Of a stretch of DNA of 64,000 nucleotides, positions 36,554 through 44,923 are shown one piece after another. The stretch covers positions 4,750 to 68,749 of the forward strand of contig DJVK01000011.1 of the NCBI GenBank assembly GCA_002441145.1. The letters run 5' to 3'. This stretch comes from Candidatus Saccharibacteria bacterium UBA6258 (lineage in GTDB: Bacteria; Patescibacteriota; Saccharimonadia; Saccharimonadales; Saccharimonadaceae). The stretch's first letter is position 1, and every line of letters begins with the position of its first letter. The notes under the pieces were generated by a model. The model was not told the origin of the DNA, did not search any database, and was given only the letters and a program-made list of their open reading frames with translations. The translations under genes and the position numbers were made by a program.

Positions 36554-36618
36554 GAGCCCGCCATGACGACGGAGCGTTGCTGACCGGGGTAGTCAGGTTC
36601 TTGTCGTACGGTGGGCTC
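36554..36618 (-). terminator. Large branched terminator of topA
   Basis: GAGCCCGCC/GGTGGGCTC outer stem, an ACGAC/GTCGT middle stem and a CTGAC/GTCAG inner hairpin, followed by TTTT on the minus strand. It belongs to a group of long GC-rich hairpins at gene ends here. Confidence 0.7.
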
Positions 36619-36644
36619 ACGCCTTAATTAAAGGGTCGAGTAAG

Positions 36645-38948
36645 TTATTTTTTACTACTTCGTGGTGCGCGGCGAGTTGCCTTTTTGGCAGGAGTTTCTT
36701 TGAGCAACTTTTTAGCGTCTGCCTCTGTAATCGTCTTTGGGTCGACGTCTTTAGGAATCTTGGCATTCTTTTTACCGTCAGTAATGTAAGGGCCGTAGCG
36801 GCCATTCAATACCTTGACGGTGCCAAAGTCAGCGATGTTCTTTTCCGCCTCTGTTTTTAGCTTGGCACTGTAAGCTTCGAGCGCTTGGTCGAGCGTAATA
36901 TCACGGGGGTCAACATCTTTGATTGATACGAATAGTTTACCTACCTGAATATAAGGGCCAAAGCGGCCGACGTTGGCTTTAATCTCTTGCCCATCAGGAG
37001 TCTGGCCAACTGTGCGCGGTAGTTTAAAGGCTTCGAGTGCTTGTTCAAGCGTGACGGTTTCGATCTTAGCGCCACGTGGCATAGGGGCAAAGGTCGGTTT
37101 GTCGCTGTCTTCAGTCGCGCCCATTTGCAACATAGGGCCAAATCGGCCAAAGCGTGCTAGGATTGGCTTGCCCGTCTTAGGGTCTACGCCTACTTCACGG
37201 CTGCTCCCTACCTTAGAACGGTCAATGCCGCCTGATTGTTCGATTAGCGCGTGGAAGGGGCCGTAAAACGTGCTGAGCATCTTGTTGCGGTCTAGGTTGT
37301 TGGCCGCGATTTGGTCAAAGTAGGCTTCGACGTCTGCGGTAAAGCCGTAGTCGACAACTTGTTCAAAGTGGTCGCCCAAAAAGTCGGCGATGAGTTCGCC
37401 TGCCGGCGTCGGTACTAACTTGCCACGGTCAGACCCGGTCTTTTCTTGTACAACTTCGCGGTCGACGTCGTTTTCAATCAGTTGCAAGACGATGACATCG
37501 CGAGGAGTCCCCTCGTTTTCACCCTTTACGGCGTAGCCGCGTGCCTGGACCGTGTTGATGATTGTCGCGTACGTCGAAGGTCGACCGATGCCGAGTTCTT
37601 CGAGTTTTTTGACAAGCGAACCTTCGGTGTATCGCGCTGGTGGGCGTGCAAATACTTGGCGGGCCTCGACGCTGTACTGGTTTACGTTGTCGCCTGATGC
37701 GAATGCTGGCAGGAGCGTGTCGTCTTTGCCGCCACCGTAGACGCGTAAGAATCCGTCAAAGACGATCACTTCACCCTTGGCTTCGAATATTTCTTTCGCG
37801 GTAGAGATGGTAATAGTCGCCGTGGTTTTTTCGAGTTTTGCTGGTGACATCTGGCTGGCAAGCGTACGGCGACGGATAAGATCGTAGAGCTTTTGGTCGT
37901 ATTCACTACCACTCACGTCTTCGCGTGACATGTCGGTCGGGCGGATTGCTTCGTGAGCTTCTTGAGCGTTCGCAGATTTAGTTTTAAACTTGCGGACCGT
38001 GCTGTACTCGTGGCCATAGAGGCGTTTGATGTAATCAGCGGCAGCAGCGATTGCCTGGCTACTCAGGTTGACGCTGTCGGTACGCATATAGGTAATGCGA
38101 CCTTCTTGGTAGAGTTTTTGCGCACTCGACATCGTAGCCTTAGAACTAAAGCCAAGTTTGCTGTTGGCCTCTTGCTGGAGCGTACTCGTTGTGAATGGCG
38201 CACCGGGGTTACGAGTTGATGGGCTTTTGGTAATGTCGCTAATTGTGTACGTAGCATCTTTTAGTGATTCGAGGAATGCCCGTGCTTCTTCTTCGGTTTT
38301 AAAGCGTTGCTTAAGTTCGGCTTTGAACTCTTCTTTGTCGTAGGTAAAGATGGCCGTTACCTTAAATTGGTACGAACCTTCAAAGGCCGTGATTTCACGT
38401 TCGCGCTCTACGAGTAATCGCACTGCTGGTGACTGAACGCGACCGGCAGATTTACCACCCGGGACCTTTTGCCATACAACTGGGCTTAGCTCGAAGCCTA
38501 CGATACGGTCCAAGATTTGACGTGCCTGCTGTGCTTGCACTAGGTGCATATCAACGGTGCGTGGCTTTTTGACAGCCTCTTCGATAGCGGTTTTAGTAAT
38601 TTCGTGGAATACAATGCGGTTAGTGGTCGCTGGGTCGAGCTTAAGTACCTCGCAAAGGTGCCAGGCAATAGCTTCCCCTTCGCGGTCTTCGTCGGTTGCG
38701 AGCCAAATTGTTTCGGCAGTCTTGACTGCTTTTTTAAGTTCGGTGATTACCTTCTTCTTTTCGGGGTCGACTTCGTAGGTAGTTTTAAAGCCATTCTTGA
38801 CGTCGATCGGCGGTGTGCCATCTTTGGTTTTTTTGGCGATACTGCGAATATGCCCTACTGATGATAGAACTTTAAAGTCTTTTCCAAGGTATTTTTCGAT
38901 TGTTTTGGCCTTTGCGGGGCTCTCTACGATTACTAGGTTTTTGCTCAT
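36645..38948 (-). CDS. topA: DNA topoisomerase I
   Basis: 767 residues. Toprim domain at the start (LVIVESPAKAKTIEKYL, then ATDEDREGEAIAWHL with the metal-binding DxE), active-site Tyr in ITYMRTDSVNLS (about residue 290), and EAHEAIRPTD. The C-terminus lacks zinc-finger cysteines and instead has repeated Topo_C modules with the pattern GRFGPYIQ/GRYGPYIT plus a basic tail KKATRRAPRSSKK. It relaxes negative supercoils. Monocistronic with a branched terminator. Confidence 0.96.
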   Translation of the reverse strand: MSKNLVIVESPAKAKTIEKYLGKDFKVLSSVGHIRSIAKKTKDGTPPIDVKNGFKTTYEVDPEKKKVITELKKAVKTAETIWLATDEDREGEAIAWHLCEVLKLDPATTNRIVFHEITKTAIEEAVKKPRTVDMHLVQAQQARQILDRIVGFELSPVVWQKVPGGKSAGRVQSPAVRLLVEREREITAFEGSYQFKVTAIFTYDKEEFKAELKQRFKTEEEARAFLESLKDATYTISDITKSPSTRNPGAPFTTSTLQQEANSKLGFSSKATMSSAQKLYQEGRITYMRTDSVNLSSQAIAAAADYIKRLYGHEYSTVRKFKTKSANAQEAHEAIRPTDMSREDVSGSEYDQKLYDLIRRRTLASQMSPAKLEKTTATITISTAKEIFEAKGEVIVFDGFLRVYGGGKDDTLLPAFASGDNVNQYSVEARQVFARPPARYTEGSLVKKLEELGIGRPSTYATIINTVQARGYAVKGENEGTPRDVIVLQLIENDVDREVVQEKTGSDRGKLVPTPAGELIADFLGDHFEQVVDYGFTADVEAYFDQIAANNLDRNKMLSTFYGPFHALIEQSGGIDRSKVGSSREVGVDPKTGKPILARFGRFGPMLQMGATEDSDKPTFAPMPRGAKIETVTLEQALEAFKLPRTVGQTPDGQEIKANVGRFGPYIQVGKLFVSIKDVDPRDITLDQALEAYSAKLKTEAEKNIADFGTVKVLNGRYGPYITDGKKNAKIPKDVDPKTITEADAKKLLKETPAKKATRRAPRSSKK

Positions 38949-39137
38949 GTATGTGACTCACTATATATAATGTCTGGCATTGTACCAAATCCAGTGGCTT
39001 ATACTACGCTACGTTTTGGCGTTTGTAAACACTATCTTGTTTTTATGAATATTGTTTAAAATACTGTTGACTTGAGGTGGCGGCAAGAGCAAAATTATAG
39101 ATATACTTTGATAAAAATAATATAAAAGGAAAAACAC

Positions 39138-39395
39138 ATGACAGTTACGCAGGAGCGCGTTAGTACAGCACAAGATGGCGAAACCATGCCCGAGGTTACT
39201 ATTGGTTTAATCGATGACGAGTACCGTCGTCACCAATTTGTAGCAAAATTTGGCGAACGAGCCGTCGAAGCTCTTCGAATCTTCGCTGACCAACGAATTG
39301 AGGCGGGTATGGGTCCGCAACATCCTACGATATTGCACCATGCAAAGCCTGATGGAAAAACAGATTACAGGTCACGCGAACTCGGCGATCTCTAA
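39138..39395 (+). CDS. Hypothetical small protein, 85 aa
   Basis: 85 residues, soluble, acidic, with VTIGLIDDEYRRHQFVAKFGERAVEALRIFADQRIEAG as its centre. AAAAGGAA lies 7 nt before the ATG. It converges on dprA and the two stop codons overlap by 4 nt. No recognised motif. Confidence 0.6.
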   Translation: MTVTQERVSTAQDGETMPEVTIGLIDDEYRRHQFVAKFGERAVEALRIFADQRIEAGMGPQHPTILHHAKPDGKTDYRSRELGDL

Positions 39396-40252
39396 CGTAA
39401 CGTCCACTGGTTCGCGCCAAGTGATTTAACCGTTCCTGAAATTTCGAGCATAGTTAACGCTATGCTCATTTCATTTGCGGTAATGCCAGTGATGCGCTGG
39501 ATTTCTTCGCCGTCCCTAATGCCTGCGGTAAGCTGTTGAATAATAGCTGTTTCGGTATCGTTCGAACCTAGCGCTAGACGGTTCTGATTGCTAATTGTGT
39601 CGGGCGCAATTACCTGTAGAATGTCTTCGACGCAGGTTACGGGCGTCGCACCTTGCTTCAAAAGTGCGTTACATCCAGCGCTCAAGGGGCTTGTAATGTT
39701 GCCTGGAACGACGAATACTTCTTTGCCCTGTTCAAGTGCGTGCATGGCGGTATTTAACGTGCCGCTGCGTGCGGAAGCCTCGGTTATAAGAACGGCGTCG
39801 GCGAGCCCGGCTACGATGCGGTTGCGCGCTAAAAAGTTCGATTGCCATGCCGTGTCGGTACCGGGGTCGTATTCGCTCAATAACGCCCCGCCGCTCTTAA
39901 TAATTTGCTCGGCTAGGCCTCGGTGTGTCGCGGGGTAAACTTTAGGCAATCCGCACGGTAAAATGGCGAGTGTCATGCCACCCGCATCAAGCGCTGCTTT
40001 ATGGGCTATGCCGTCGACGCCAAGTGCAAGACCGCTAACTATCACTACTCCCTTACGTGCTAATTCCCCTGCTAGCTGCTGGGTGACCTCACGCCCATAG
40101 ACGCTCGGTTTACGAGTGCCTACGATTGCAATAGACGGCACGCGCCTTTCCGGTAATGCTCCAATATAATGCAAGGTTACTGGTGGTTTAGCAATGTTAC
40201 CCACTATCTGTAGATAGGGGTGCTTCAGGGGTGATATGCTATTGATATTCAT
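39392..40252 (-). CDS. dprA: DNA processing protein DprA
   Basis: 286 residues. Rossmann-like core: SIAIVGTRKPSVYGREVTQQLAGELARKGVVIVSGLALGVDGIAHKAAL, then SGGALLSEYDPGT, RNRIVAGLADAVLITEASARSGTLNTA and VPGNITSPLSAGCNALLKQGA, all family hallmarks; a winged helix closes the protein. DprA protects incoming single strands and loads RecA in natural transformation. Alongside RecO and the T4SS-type ATPase it points to DNA uptake. Probably leaderless: the -10 ends 8 nt before ATG. Confidence 0.95.
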   Translation of the reverse strand: MNINSISPLKHPYLQIVGNIAKPPVTLHYIGALPERRVPSIAIVGTRKPSVYGREVTQQLAGELARKGVVIVSGLALGVDGIAHKAALDAGGMTLAILPCGLPKVYPATHRGLAEQIIKSGGALLSEYDPGTDTAWQSNFLARNRIVAGLADAVLITEASARSGTLNTAMHALEQGKEVFVVPGNITSPLSAGCNALLKQGATPVTCVEDILQVIAPDTISNQNRLALGSNDTETAIIQQLTAGIRDGEEIQRITGITANEMSIALTMLEISGTVKSLGANQWTLR

Positions 40253-40260
40253 AGGGTTTT

Positions 40261-40288
40261 GTTATAATAACTATTGACATAATGTCAA
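40261..40288 (-). promoter_or_regulatory. dprA promoter sharing a palindromic -35 with the divergent ncRNA promoter
   Basis: Minus strand TTGACA (40288-40283), 16-nt spacer, TATAAC (40266-40261). Its -35 is one half of the perfect palindrome TTGACATAATGTCAA (40274-40288). Confidence 0.65.
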
Positions 40289-40302
40289 GTGTGTGCTAAT
40301 AT
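40274..40302 (+). promoter_or_regulatory. Consensus promoter of a candidate ncRNA
   Basis: TTGACA (40274-40279), 17-nt spacer, TGC-TAATAT (40297-40302), reading away from dprA into a region without genes. Confidence 0.75.
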
Positions 40303-40307
40303 CGTAG

Positions 40308-40558
40308 ATGATTGATTGATCTGCGAGAACAATCAAGCACCTTATACCCCCTATTCTAACTTATGTTAGGTTGCATGTAATGTGTATTGTAGTAATCTAC
40401 CCTCCACTACAGTACCGCTAGAAAGCATTACATGTATACTAACCCCTTTATCCGGCGGACCTCCATTATTGTGAGGTGGGTCACGCTAATGCCCTGATTT
40501 GGGTGGGATGAAGGGCTACATGGCGCCAGGTGATGCCCACCCTTACCTGGCGCTTTTT
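40308..40558 (+). ncRNA. Candidate structured non-coding RNA, ~250 nt
   Basis: A near-consensus promoter at its 5' end and a strong terminator at its 3' end bracket sequence without an open frame of useful length. Internal helices: CTAAC/GTTAG; a two-part stem CATGTAATG (40374-40382) with CATTACATG (40426-40434), continued by GTATTGTAG (40384-40392) with CTACAGTAC (40407-40415); ACCTC/GAGGT; GCCCT/AGGGC. It lacks RNase P, SRP, tmRNA or known riboswitch signatures. Class unknown. Confidence 0.6.
40523..40558 (+). terminator. Terminator of the candidate ncRNA
   Basis: Perfect 9-bp stem GCGCCAGGT/ACCTGGCGC (40523-40531 with 40545-40553) followed by TTTTT. Confidence 0.85.
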
Positions 40559-40587
40559 AGTTGCTAAAATTATTTTGACAAAGCGAA

Positions 40588-40613
40588 AACCCCTGATTCT
40601 TCAATCAGGGGTT
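40588..40613 (-). terminator. Terminator of the 161-aa orphan gene
   Basis: Perfect 11-bp stem AACCCCTGATT/AATCAGGGGTT with a 4-nt loop and flanking AAGCG/CGCTT; T-run on the minus strand. Confidence 0.85.
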
Positions 40614-40636
40614 CGCTTGACACTGAGGGCGCGCGA

Positions 40637-41122
40637 TCATGCTTGGGATTCAATCTTCTGAATCCATTTCTTGAGCCCTCTTTCGAGTAGCCGCTTGTCG
40701 GCCGCGGACATGCGGCCAATCTTGATCACCTTGTATGATTCGTAGTAGCCGGTTCGATTAGAATCGAAGGCTGGCATGACATCGCGAAGGGCGCCGTCAG
40801 GAGTGAGTCCGATCATGTTGTTTCTGGGAAACTTCATAATAAGAGCTTGTCGTCGGCCGATCGCATATTGCCGCGGGCGGTTGCGCATACGGTTCGGTAC
40901 CTTTGATATACGCGTTAGCGTAACTTCGGTACCGTACCGCTCCCAGTCCCGGTAGGTCATGAGACTCAGCAGGCGACTGATGTAGTGCGCGATTTGTGTA
41001 CCAGGCTCAGACGCGGCAATTCCGTGCTTAGCCTGGGTGTTTGTCATGAGTTGCTCTTGGTAAATGGGCTGTTGGGGATTGAACGTGAAAAGCGACCGCA
41101 GCCACTTCTTCTTTGCTGGCAT
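40637..41122 (-). CDS. GC-rich orphan protein, 161 aa
   Basis: Soluble and basic (many R and K), ending in a charged amphipathic helix KRLLERGLKKWIQKIE. No recognised fold. GC-ended codons set it off from neighbours. AAGGTGG precedes the ATG; a consensus promoter (TTGATA, 17 nt, TGG-TATAAT) lies ~95 nt upstream and a strong terminator directly downstream. Self-contained monocistronic unit like the other six orphans. Confidence 0.62.
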   Translation of the reverse strand: MPAKKKWLRSLFTFNPQQPIYQEQLMTNTQAKHGIAASEPGTQIAHYISRLLSLMTYRDWERYGTEVTLTRISKVPNRMRNRPRQYAIGRRQALIMKFPRNNMIGLTPDGALRDVMPAFDSNRTGYYESYKVIKIGRMSAADKRLLERGLKKWIQKIESQA

Positions 41123-41215
41123 GTCGCCACCTTGCCTCTCGGTTGATGTGTCAAGCTGCGTTATCGGAGCTCAACGTAAGTGATAGTTGGTAATGCTCAA
41201 CGATTAACTAACTAT

Positions 41216-41244
41216 ATTATACCATTTCAATGCATTTATATCAA
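41216..41244 (-). promoter_or_regulatory. Promoter of the 161-aa orphan gene
   Basis: Minus strand TTGATA (41244-41239), 17-nt spacer, TGG-TATAAT (41221-41216). Confidence 0.7.
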
Positions 41245-41323
41245 ATTTGCATGGGTCGTAGGTCAAGCCTCCACGTCTGGCCTGGTTGCCATAACTACCC
41301 TTCACGGGGTATTCTAAGTGTAT

Positions 41324-42079
41324 ATGGATAGTCTACTTGTATTATTTTGGGCCACGATTGGTGGCGTTGTCTCGCTACTTGGAGGCATTTTATTACTTAC
41401 CGCCGTAAAGGCTCGTACGCAGTTGATTAAGCTCGCGCTACCGTTTGGCGCTGGCGCGCTAATTGCTGCAGCTTTTTTGGAGTTATTACCTGAAGCGGTC
41501 GAAGAATCTGACATTCATATCGTTGCGTCCTTCGCCCTTGTCGGCTTCTTGGCATTCTTTATTTTAGAACGACTACTCGGGTGGTTCCATCACCACCATC
41601 ATGATGAAGTACACGGAAATAAAAATAAAGTACACGCATCTCTTGTGGTCATTGGCGACACGCTACACAATGCGATTGATGGCGTAGCCATCGGTGCGGC
41701 ATTTTTAATTAGCCCTGCCGTTGGTATCGCTACAAGCCTTGCAGTGGCATTCCATGAAATACCCACAGAGATTGGAGATTTCGGTATCTTACTTGGCAAA
41801 GGCATGCGCCGACGTAACGTGATTATAGTTAACCTCGCAAGTTCACTGGCGACAGTCGTGGCTGCTATGGCCGTATACTGGCTAGGATCTGGGGAACATA
41901 TAAACCCTGCTCCACTACTCGCACTCGCTGTTGGTTTCTTTATCTACATTTCAGCAAGTGATATTATCCCTGATATACACGAGCGTCCACGTCACGAAGG
42001 CAACGTACAAGCGGTTATGCTGGTAGTCGGTGCCGCAGTAATTGCCCTGCTCACCCTGCTTATCCCAGACGCTCACTAG
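41324..42079 (+). CDS. ZIP-family metal transporter
   Basis: About 251 residues from ATG 41324; a GTG 6 nt upstream is possible. Eight membrane helices. The His-rich loop WFHHHHHDEVHGNK lies between helices 3 and 4; helix 4 has HNAIDGVAIGAAF and helix 5 AVAFHEIPTEIGDFGILL, the metal-binding pair of ZIP proteins. It probably imports zinc, iron or manganese. A TATTCT box ends 8 nt before the ATG, so the transcript is likely leaderless. Confidence 0.9.
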   Translation: MDSLLVLFWATIGGVVSLLGGILLLTAVKARTQLIKLALPFGAGALIAAAFLELLPEAVEESDIHIVASFALVGFLAFFILERLLGWFHHHHHDEVHGNKNKVHASLVVIGDTLHNAIDGVAIGAAFLISPAVGIATSLAVAFHEIPTEIGDFGILLGKGMRRRNVIIVNLASSLATVVAAMAVYWLGSGEHINPAPLLALAVGFFIYISASDIIPDIHERPRHEGNVQAVMLVVGAAVIALLTLLIPDAH

Positions 42080-42080
42080 G

Positions 42081-42635
42081 CTATCGATGGGTCGTTACTT
42101 CAAAGGCACCTGTAGCAAATTTTTTGATAAGTTCGGCAACTTTAGGCTCTAGATCATCAAGGTTGGTGCGTTCGTCACCGGTAAATTTACCTAGCACGAC
42201 ACTCACGGCGTCCATCTGTTCGTGGTGCTCTGTCCATACGCCGATTCTGATGCGCGACGTCGCTTGGCCTAGGTGTTGATTCATCGACTTTATACCGTTG
42301 TTCCCGGCATCACTCCCGCCAATTCGTGTGCGAATGGTACCGAATGGTAGCGCCAAATCGTCATGAATAATAACGACATCTTCCGGAGTCAATTTATAAA
42401 AATCAATAATAGATCGAACTGATTCGCCGACAAGATTGTAATAAGTGGTTGGTTTTGCCAATAGCAGCTTTTCGCCATCGATAGTTTGTTCAGCTATGTC
42501 GGCGCGGAACTTGTCGCTATGTTTAAAGGTAGCGTTATGTACGGCTGCGTAATTATCGAGCATGCGAAACCCGACATTATGGCGCGTATTGTCGTAGCGC
42601 GATTCTGGGTTGCCTAAGCCAACGATAAGTTTCAT
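42081..42635 (-). CDS. pth: Peptidyl-tRNA hydrolase
   Basis: 184 residues, normal size. LIVGLGNPESRYDNTRHNVGFRMLD has the catalytic His and Asn-10 equivalents; DVVIIHDDLALPFGTIRTRIGGSDAGNNGIKSM is the second signature with the catalytic Asp. It frees tRNAs from peptides released by stalled ribosomes. TATACT ends 8 nt before its ATG, so it has its own promoter after the der terminator. Confidence 0.96.
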   Translation of the reverse strand: MKLIVGLGNPESRYDNTRHNVGFRMLDNYAAVHNATFKHSDKFRADIAEQTIDGEKLLLAKPTTYYNLVGESVRSIIDFYKLTPEDVVIIHDDLALPFGTIRTRIGGSDAGNNGIKSMNQHLGQATSRIRIGVWTEHHEQMDAVSVVLGKFTGDERTNLDDLEPKVAELIKKFATGAFEVTTHR

Positions 42636-42662
42636 ATAATAATAGTATACCGTATCTTAAAA

Positions 42663-42691
42663 GGATCCTCGCTGACTTGAGCAGAGGATCC
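42663..42691 (-). terminator. Terminator after der
   Basis: Perfect 8-bp stem GGATCCTC/GAGGATCC (42663-42670 with 42684-42691), then TTTT on the minus strand. Confidence 0.8.
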
Positions 42692-42699
42692 GATTGTTG

Positions 42700-44148
42700 C
42701 TATAGGTCTTGTTCTTTTTCGCGCTTGATTTTTTCGAGTCGCTCGAGCTCGATTTTTTCTTGCTCTTTACGTAGTTTGTAAGCTTTCGTGACAGGTTCTT
42801 TGCCCTGGGCAACGCGTTCTTTGTTAGCCTTGATCTGTTTTTCGTCCCGAAAGCTAAACTTGATTGGCGTACCGGCAAAGTTGTAGGTTTCGCGCACGAG
42901 ACGCTCTAGGTAGCGTTTGTATGACCAGTGAATAAACTTGAGGTTTGAACCGTAGATGACAAACCATGGCGGTGCCGTGTCGGTCTGAACCATGTAGCGA
43001 AGCTTAGGGTGTGAATTCTTAAGACCAGCTGGTGGGTGCTTTTGCACGGCTTTTTGCAAGAGGTCGTTTAATACGCGAGTCTTGGTTTCTTGGTTGCGTC
43101 GTGCCTCGATGTCGATAGCAAGGTCAAAAAGTTTAGTAACGTTTTGGCCAGTAACCGAGCTTGTAAAGATAAGCGGCGCCCATGGAACGAAGTCAAAGTT
43201 GCGAGCGATGCGTGGTGCAAGAGCGTCACGGGTGTATGCGTCTTTGCCTTCGACGCTGTCCCACTTGCTAACTACAAGCACAAGGCCCTTACCTGCTTCG
43301 GCGATGATACCGGCGAGTCGTTGGTCGAGTGCGGTGCTAAGTTCGTTGACATCCATCAGTAAGAAACAAATATCAGATTCTTCGATAGCTTGTAGAGTGC
43401 GGAGTACAGAGAACTTTTCGATGCCTACCTCTTGCTTGCCCTGGCGTCGAACACCAGCGGTGTCGAGTAGTTCAAGATCCTGCTGTTGGTAGCGGATCGC
43501 GATTCGGTTGATGTCGCGGGTGGTCCCTGCTACGTCGGCGACGATAGCCTGCTGTTTGCCGGCAAGCGTATTGAACAAGTAGCTCTTGCCAACGTTGGGC
43601 CGACCGATGAGAGCCATGCGAAGTACGTCGTCTGGAGCTTCTTCGGTGCGCTCAGGAATAATCTTGACGATTTCGTTTAGTACGTCAACGATACCGCTGT
43701 TGTGCTCAGCACTGGTACGAATAATAGTCTTGATGCCAAGGCGTCGGAATTCGTCGTTGTGAATCGCATCTTTAAGGTCGGACTTGTTGGTAATGAGGAT
43801 GACCGGCTTTTTGCTTTTGAGGGCTTTTTTAGCGACGATGCGATCTTCGTCACCGGGGTATTCAGTGCTGTCAACGATTACCAAAATAACATCGGCAGCG
43901 TCGGCTGCTTCGGTGATCTGTTCCTGGATGCCAGCTTCGAATTCGTCATTAGGGTCTTTTAGACCGGCGGTGTCGACCAACCAGAACTGGTGGTCTTGGT
44001 GTTCTACCTTGCCTAAAACGCTATCGCGAGTCGTTCCGGCTTCGCGGGCGACGATTGCTTGTTGTGCGCGGACCATACGATTAAACAACGAGCTTTTGCC
44101 CGCGTTAGCTCGACCGATGATTGCGACGGTTGGTAGTTTACTTGCCAT
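42700..44148 (-). CDS. der: Ribosome biogenesis GTPase Der (EngA)
   Basis: 482 residues with two tandem GTPase domains: G1 IIGRANAGKSSLFNRM and IGRPNVGKSYLFNTL, G3 DTAGLKD and DTAGVRR, G4 NKSD and SKWD. A KH-like C-terminal domain follows. The first P-loop has A in place of the usual PNVGKS P-V. The last ~40 residues are lysine-rich and charged. Der assists 50S subunit assembly. A TGG-TATAAT box ends 9 nt before the ATG. Confidence 0.96.
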   Translation of the reverse strand: MASKLPTVAIIGRANAGKSSLFNRMVRAQQAIVAREAGTTRDSVLGKVEHQDHQFWLVDTAGLKDPNDEFEAGIQEQITEAADAADVILVIVDSTEYPGDEDRIVAKKALKSKKPVILITNKSDLKDAIHNDEFRRLGIKTIIRTSAEHNSGIVDVLNEIVKIIPERTEEAPDDVLRMALIGRPNVGKSYLFNTLAGKQQAIVADVAGTTRDINRIAIRYQQQDLELLDTAGVRRQGKQEVGIEKFSVLRTLQAIEESDICFLLMDVNELSTALDQRLAGIIAEAGKGLVLVVSKWDSVEGKDAYTRDALAPRIARNFDFVPWAPLIFTSSVTGQNVTKLFDLAIDIEARRNQETKTRVLNDLLQKAVQKHPPAGLKNSHPKLRYMVQTDTAPPWFVIYGSNLKFIHWSYKRYLERLVRETYNFAGTPIKFSFRDEKQIKANKERVAQGKEPVTKAYKLRKEQEKIELERLEKIKREKEQDL

Positions 44149-44215
44149 ATAGGGCTAATTATACCAGAGATTCACCTCTAGAGCGAGCATGAGCGGTATG
44201 GTACTTTTATATCAC

Positions 44216-44914
44216 CTAGCGCATATCGACGATTTCGTACTCGCCACTCTTTATATCGCCAAGTGAATAATTGCCAAAATCTGTTCGATGGAGCTCTGTA
44301 ACATCGTAACCCATGGCTGCGAAAGTACGTCGTATTTGACGATTGCGACCCTCGGTCATGGTTACCTGCCACTCACGTCGTGAGTCATCGTTAAGTCGCA
44401 TCAGAGATAGCTGGCTAGGGCCATCATCGAGCAAAACACCAATGTCGCTAATCATTTGCTGGTGCAGCGGTGCTAGGTCCTTGTCGAGCCGTATCGTGTA
44501 CACCTTCGTTTTGTAAAACTTAGGGTGTGTCATCTTATAGGCAAAGTCACCGTCGTTCGTTAGCAGTAATAAACCAGAACTGTTGCGGTCTAGGCGACCG
44601 ACTGGCTTAAGCCTGTGGAACTTGGGCGGTAGAATGGCGTAGATTGTCGGTGAATCACCTTGGTCCCGGCGCGAACAGACGTAGTTAACAGGTTTATTAA
44701 AAGCGATGTATTGATAGTCGACGGTACTTTCGCTAACTACTCTGCCATCGCAAGTAATCGTGTCGCCGGGCATAAAGCGAGCGCCTAGAGTCGCGGGAGT
44801 ATCGTTAATGAGCACTTTACCGCTGTCGATAAGTAAATCTGCTTCACGACGCGAAACACCTAGCTGAAGCGCTAGGTATTTATTGAGTCGAATTGAATCA
44901 GGGCTATCGGTCAC
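44216..44914 (-). CDS. rRNA pseudouridine synthase, RsuA/RluB family
   Basis: 232 residues from GTG. S4 domain at the N-terminus (RLNKYLALQLGVSRREADLLIDSGKVLIND) and the RsuA-type catalytic core KPVGRLDRNSSGLLLLTNDG with the catalytic Asp, plus MTEGRNRQIRRTFAAMGYDV. It isomerises a uridine in 23S or 16S rRNA; which site cannot be read from sequence. TATAAT ends 8 nt before the GTG, suggesting a leaderless GUG message. Confidence 0.92.
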   Translation of the reverse strand: MTDSPDSIRLNKYLALQLGVSRREADLLIDSGKVLINDTPATLGARFMPGDTITCDGRVVSESTVDYQYIAFNKPVNYVCSRRDQGDSPTIYAILPPKFHRLKPVGRLDRNSSGLLLLTNDGDFAYKMTHPKFYKTKVYTIRLDKDLAPLHQQMISDIGVLLDDGPSQLSLMRLNDDSRREWQVTMTEGRNRQIRRTFAAMGYDVTELHRTDFGNYSLGDIKSGEYEIVDMR

Positions 44915-44923
44915 TAGAGTGTA

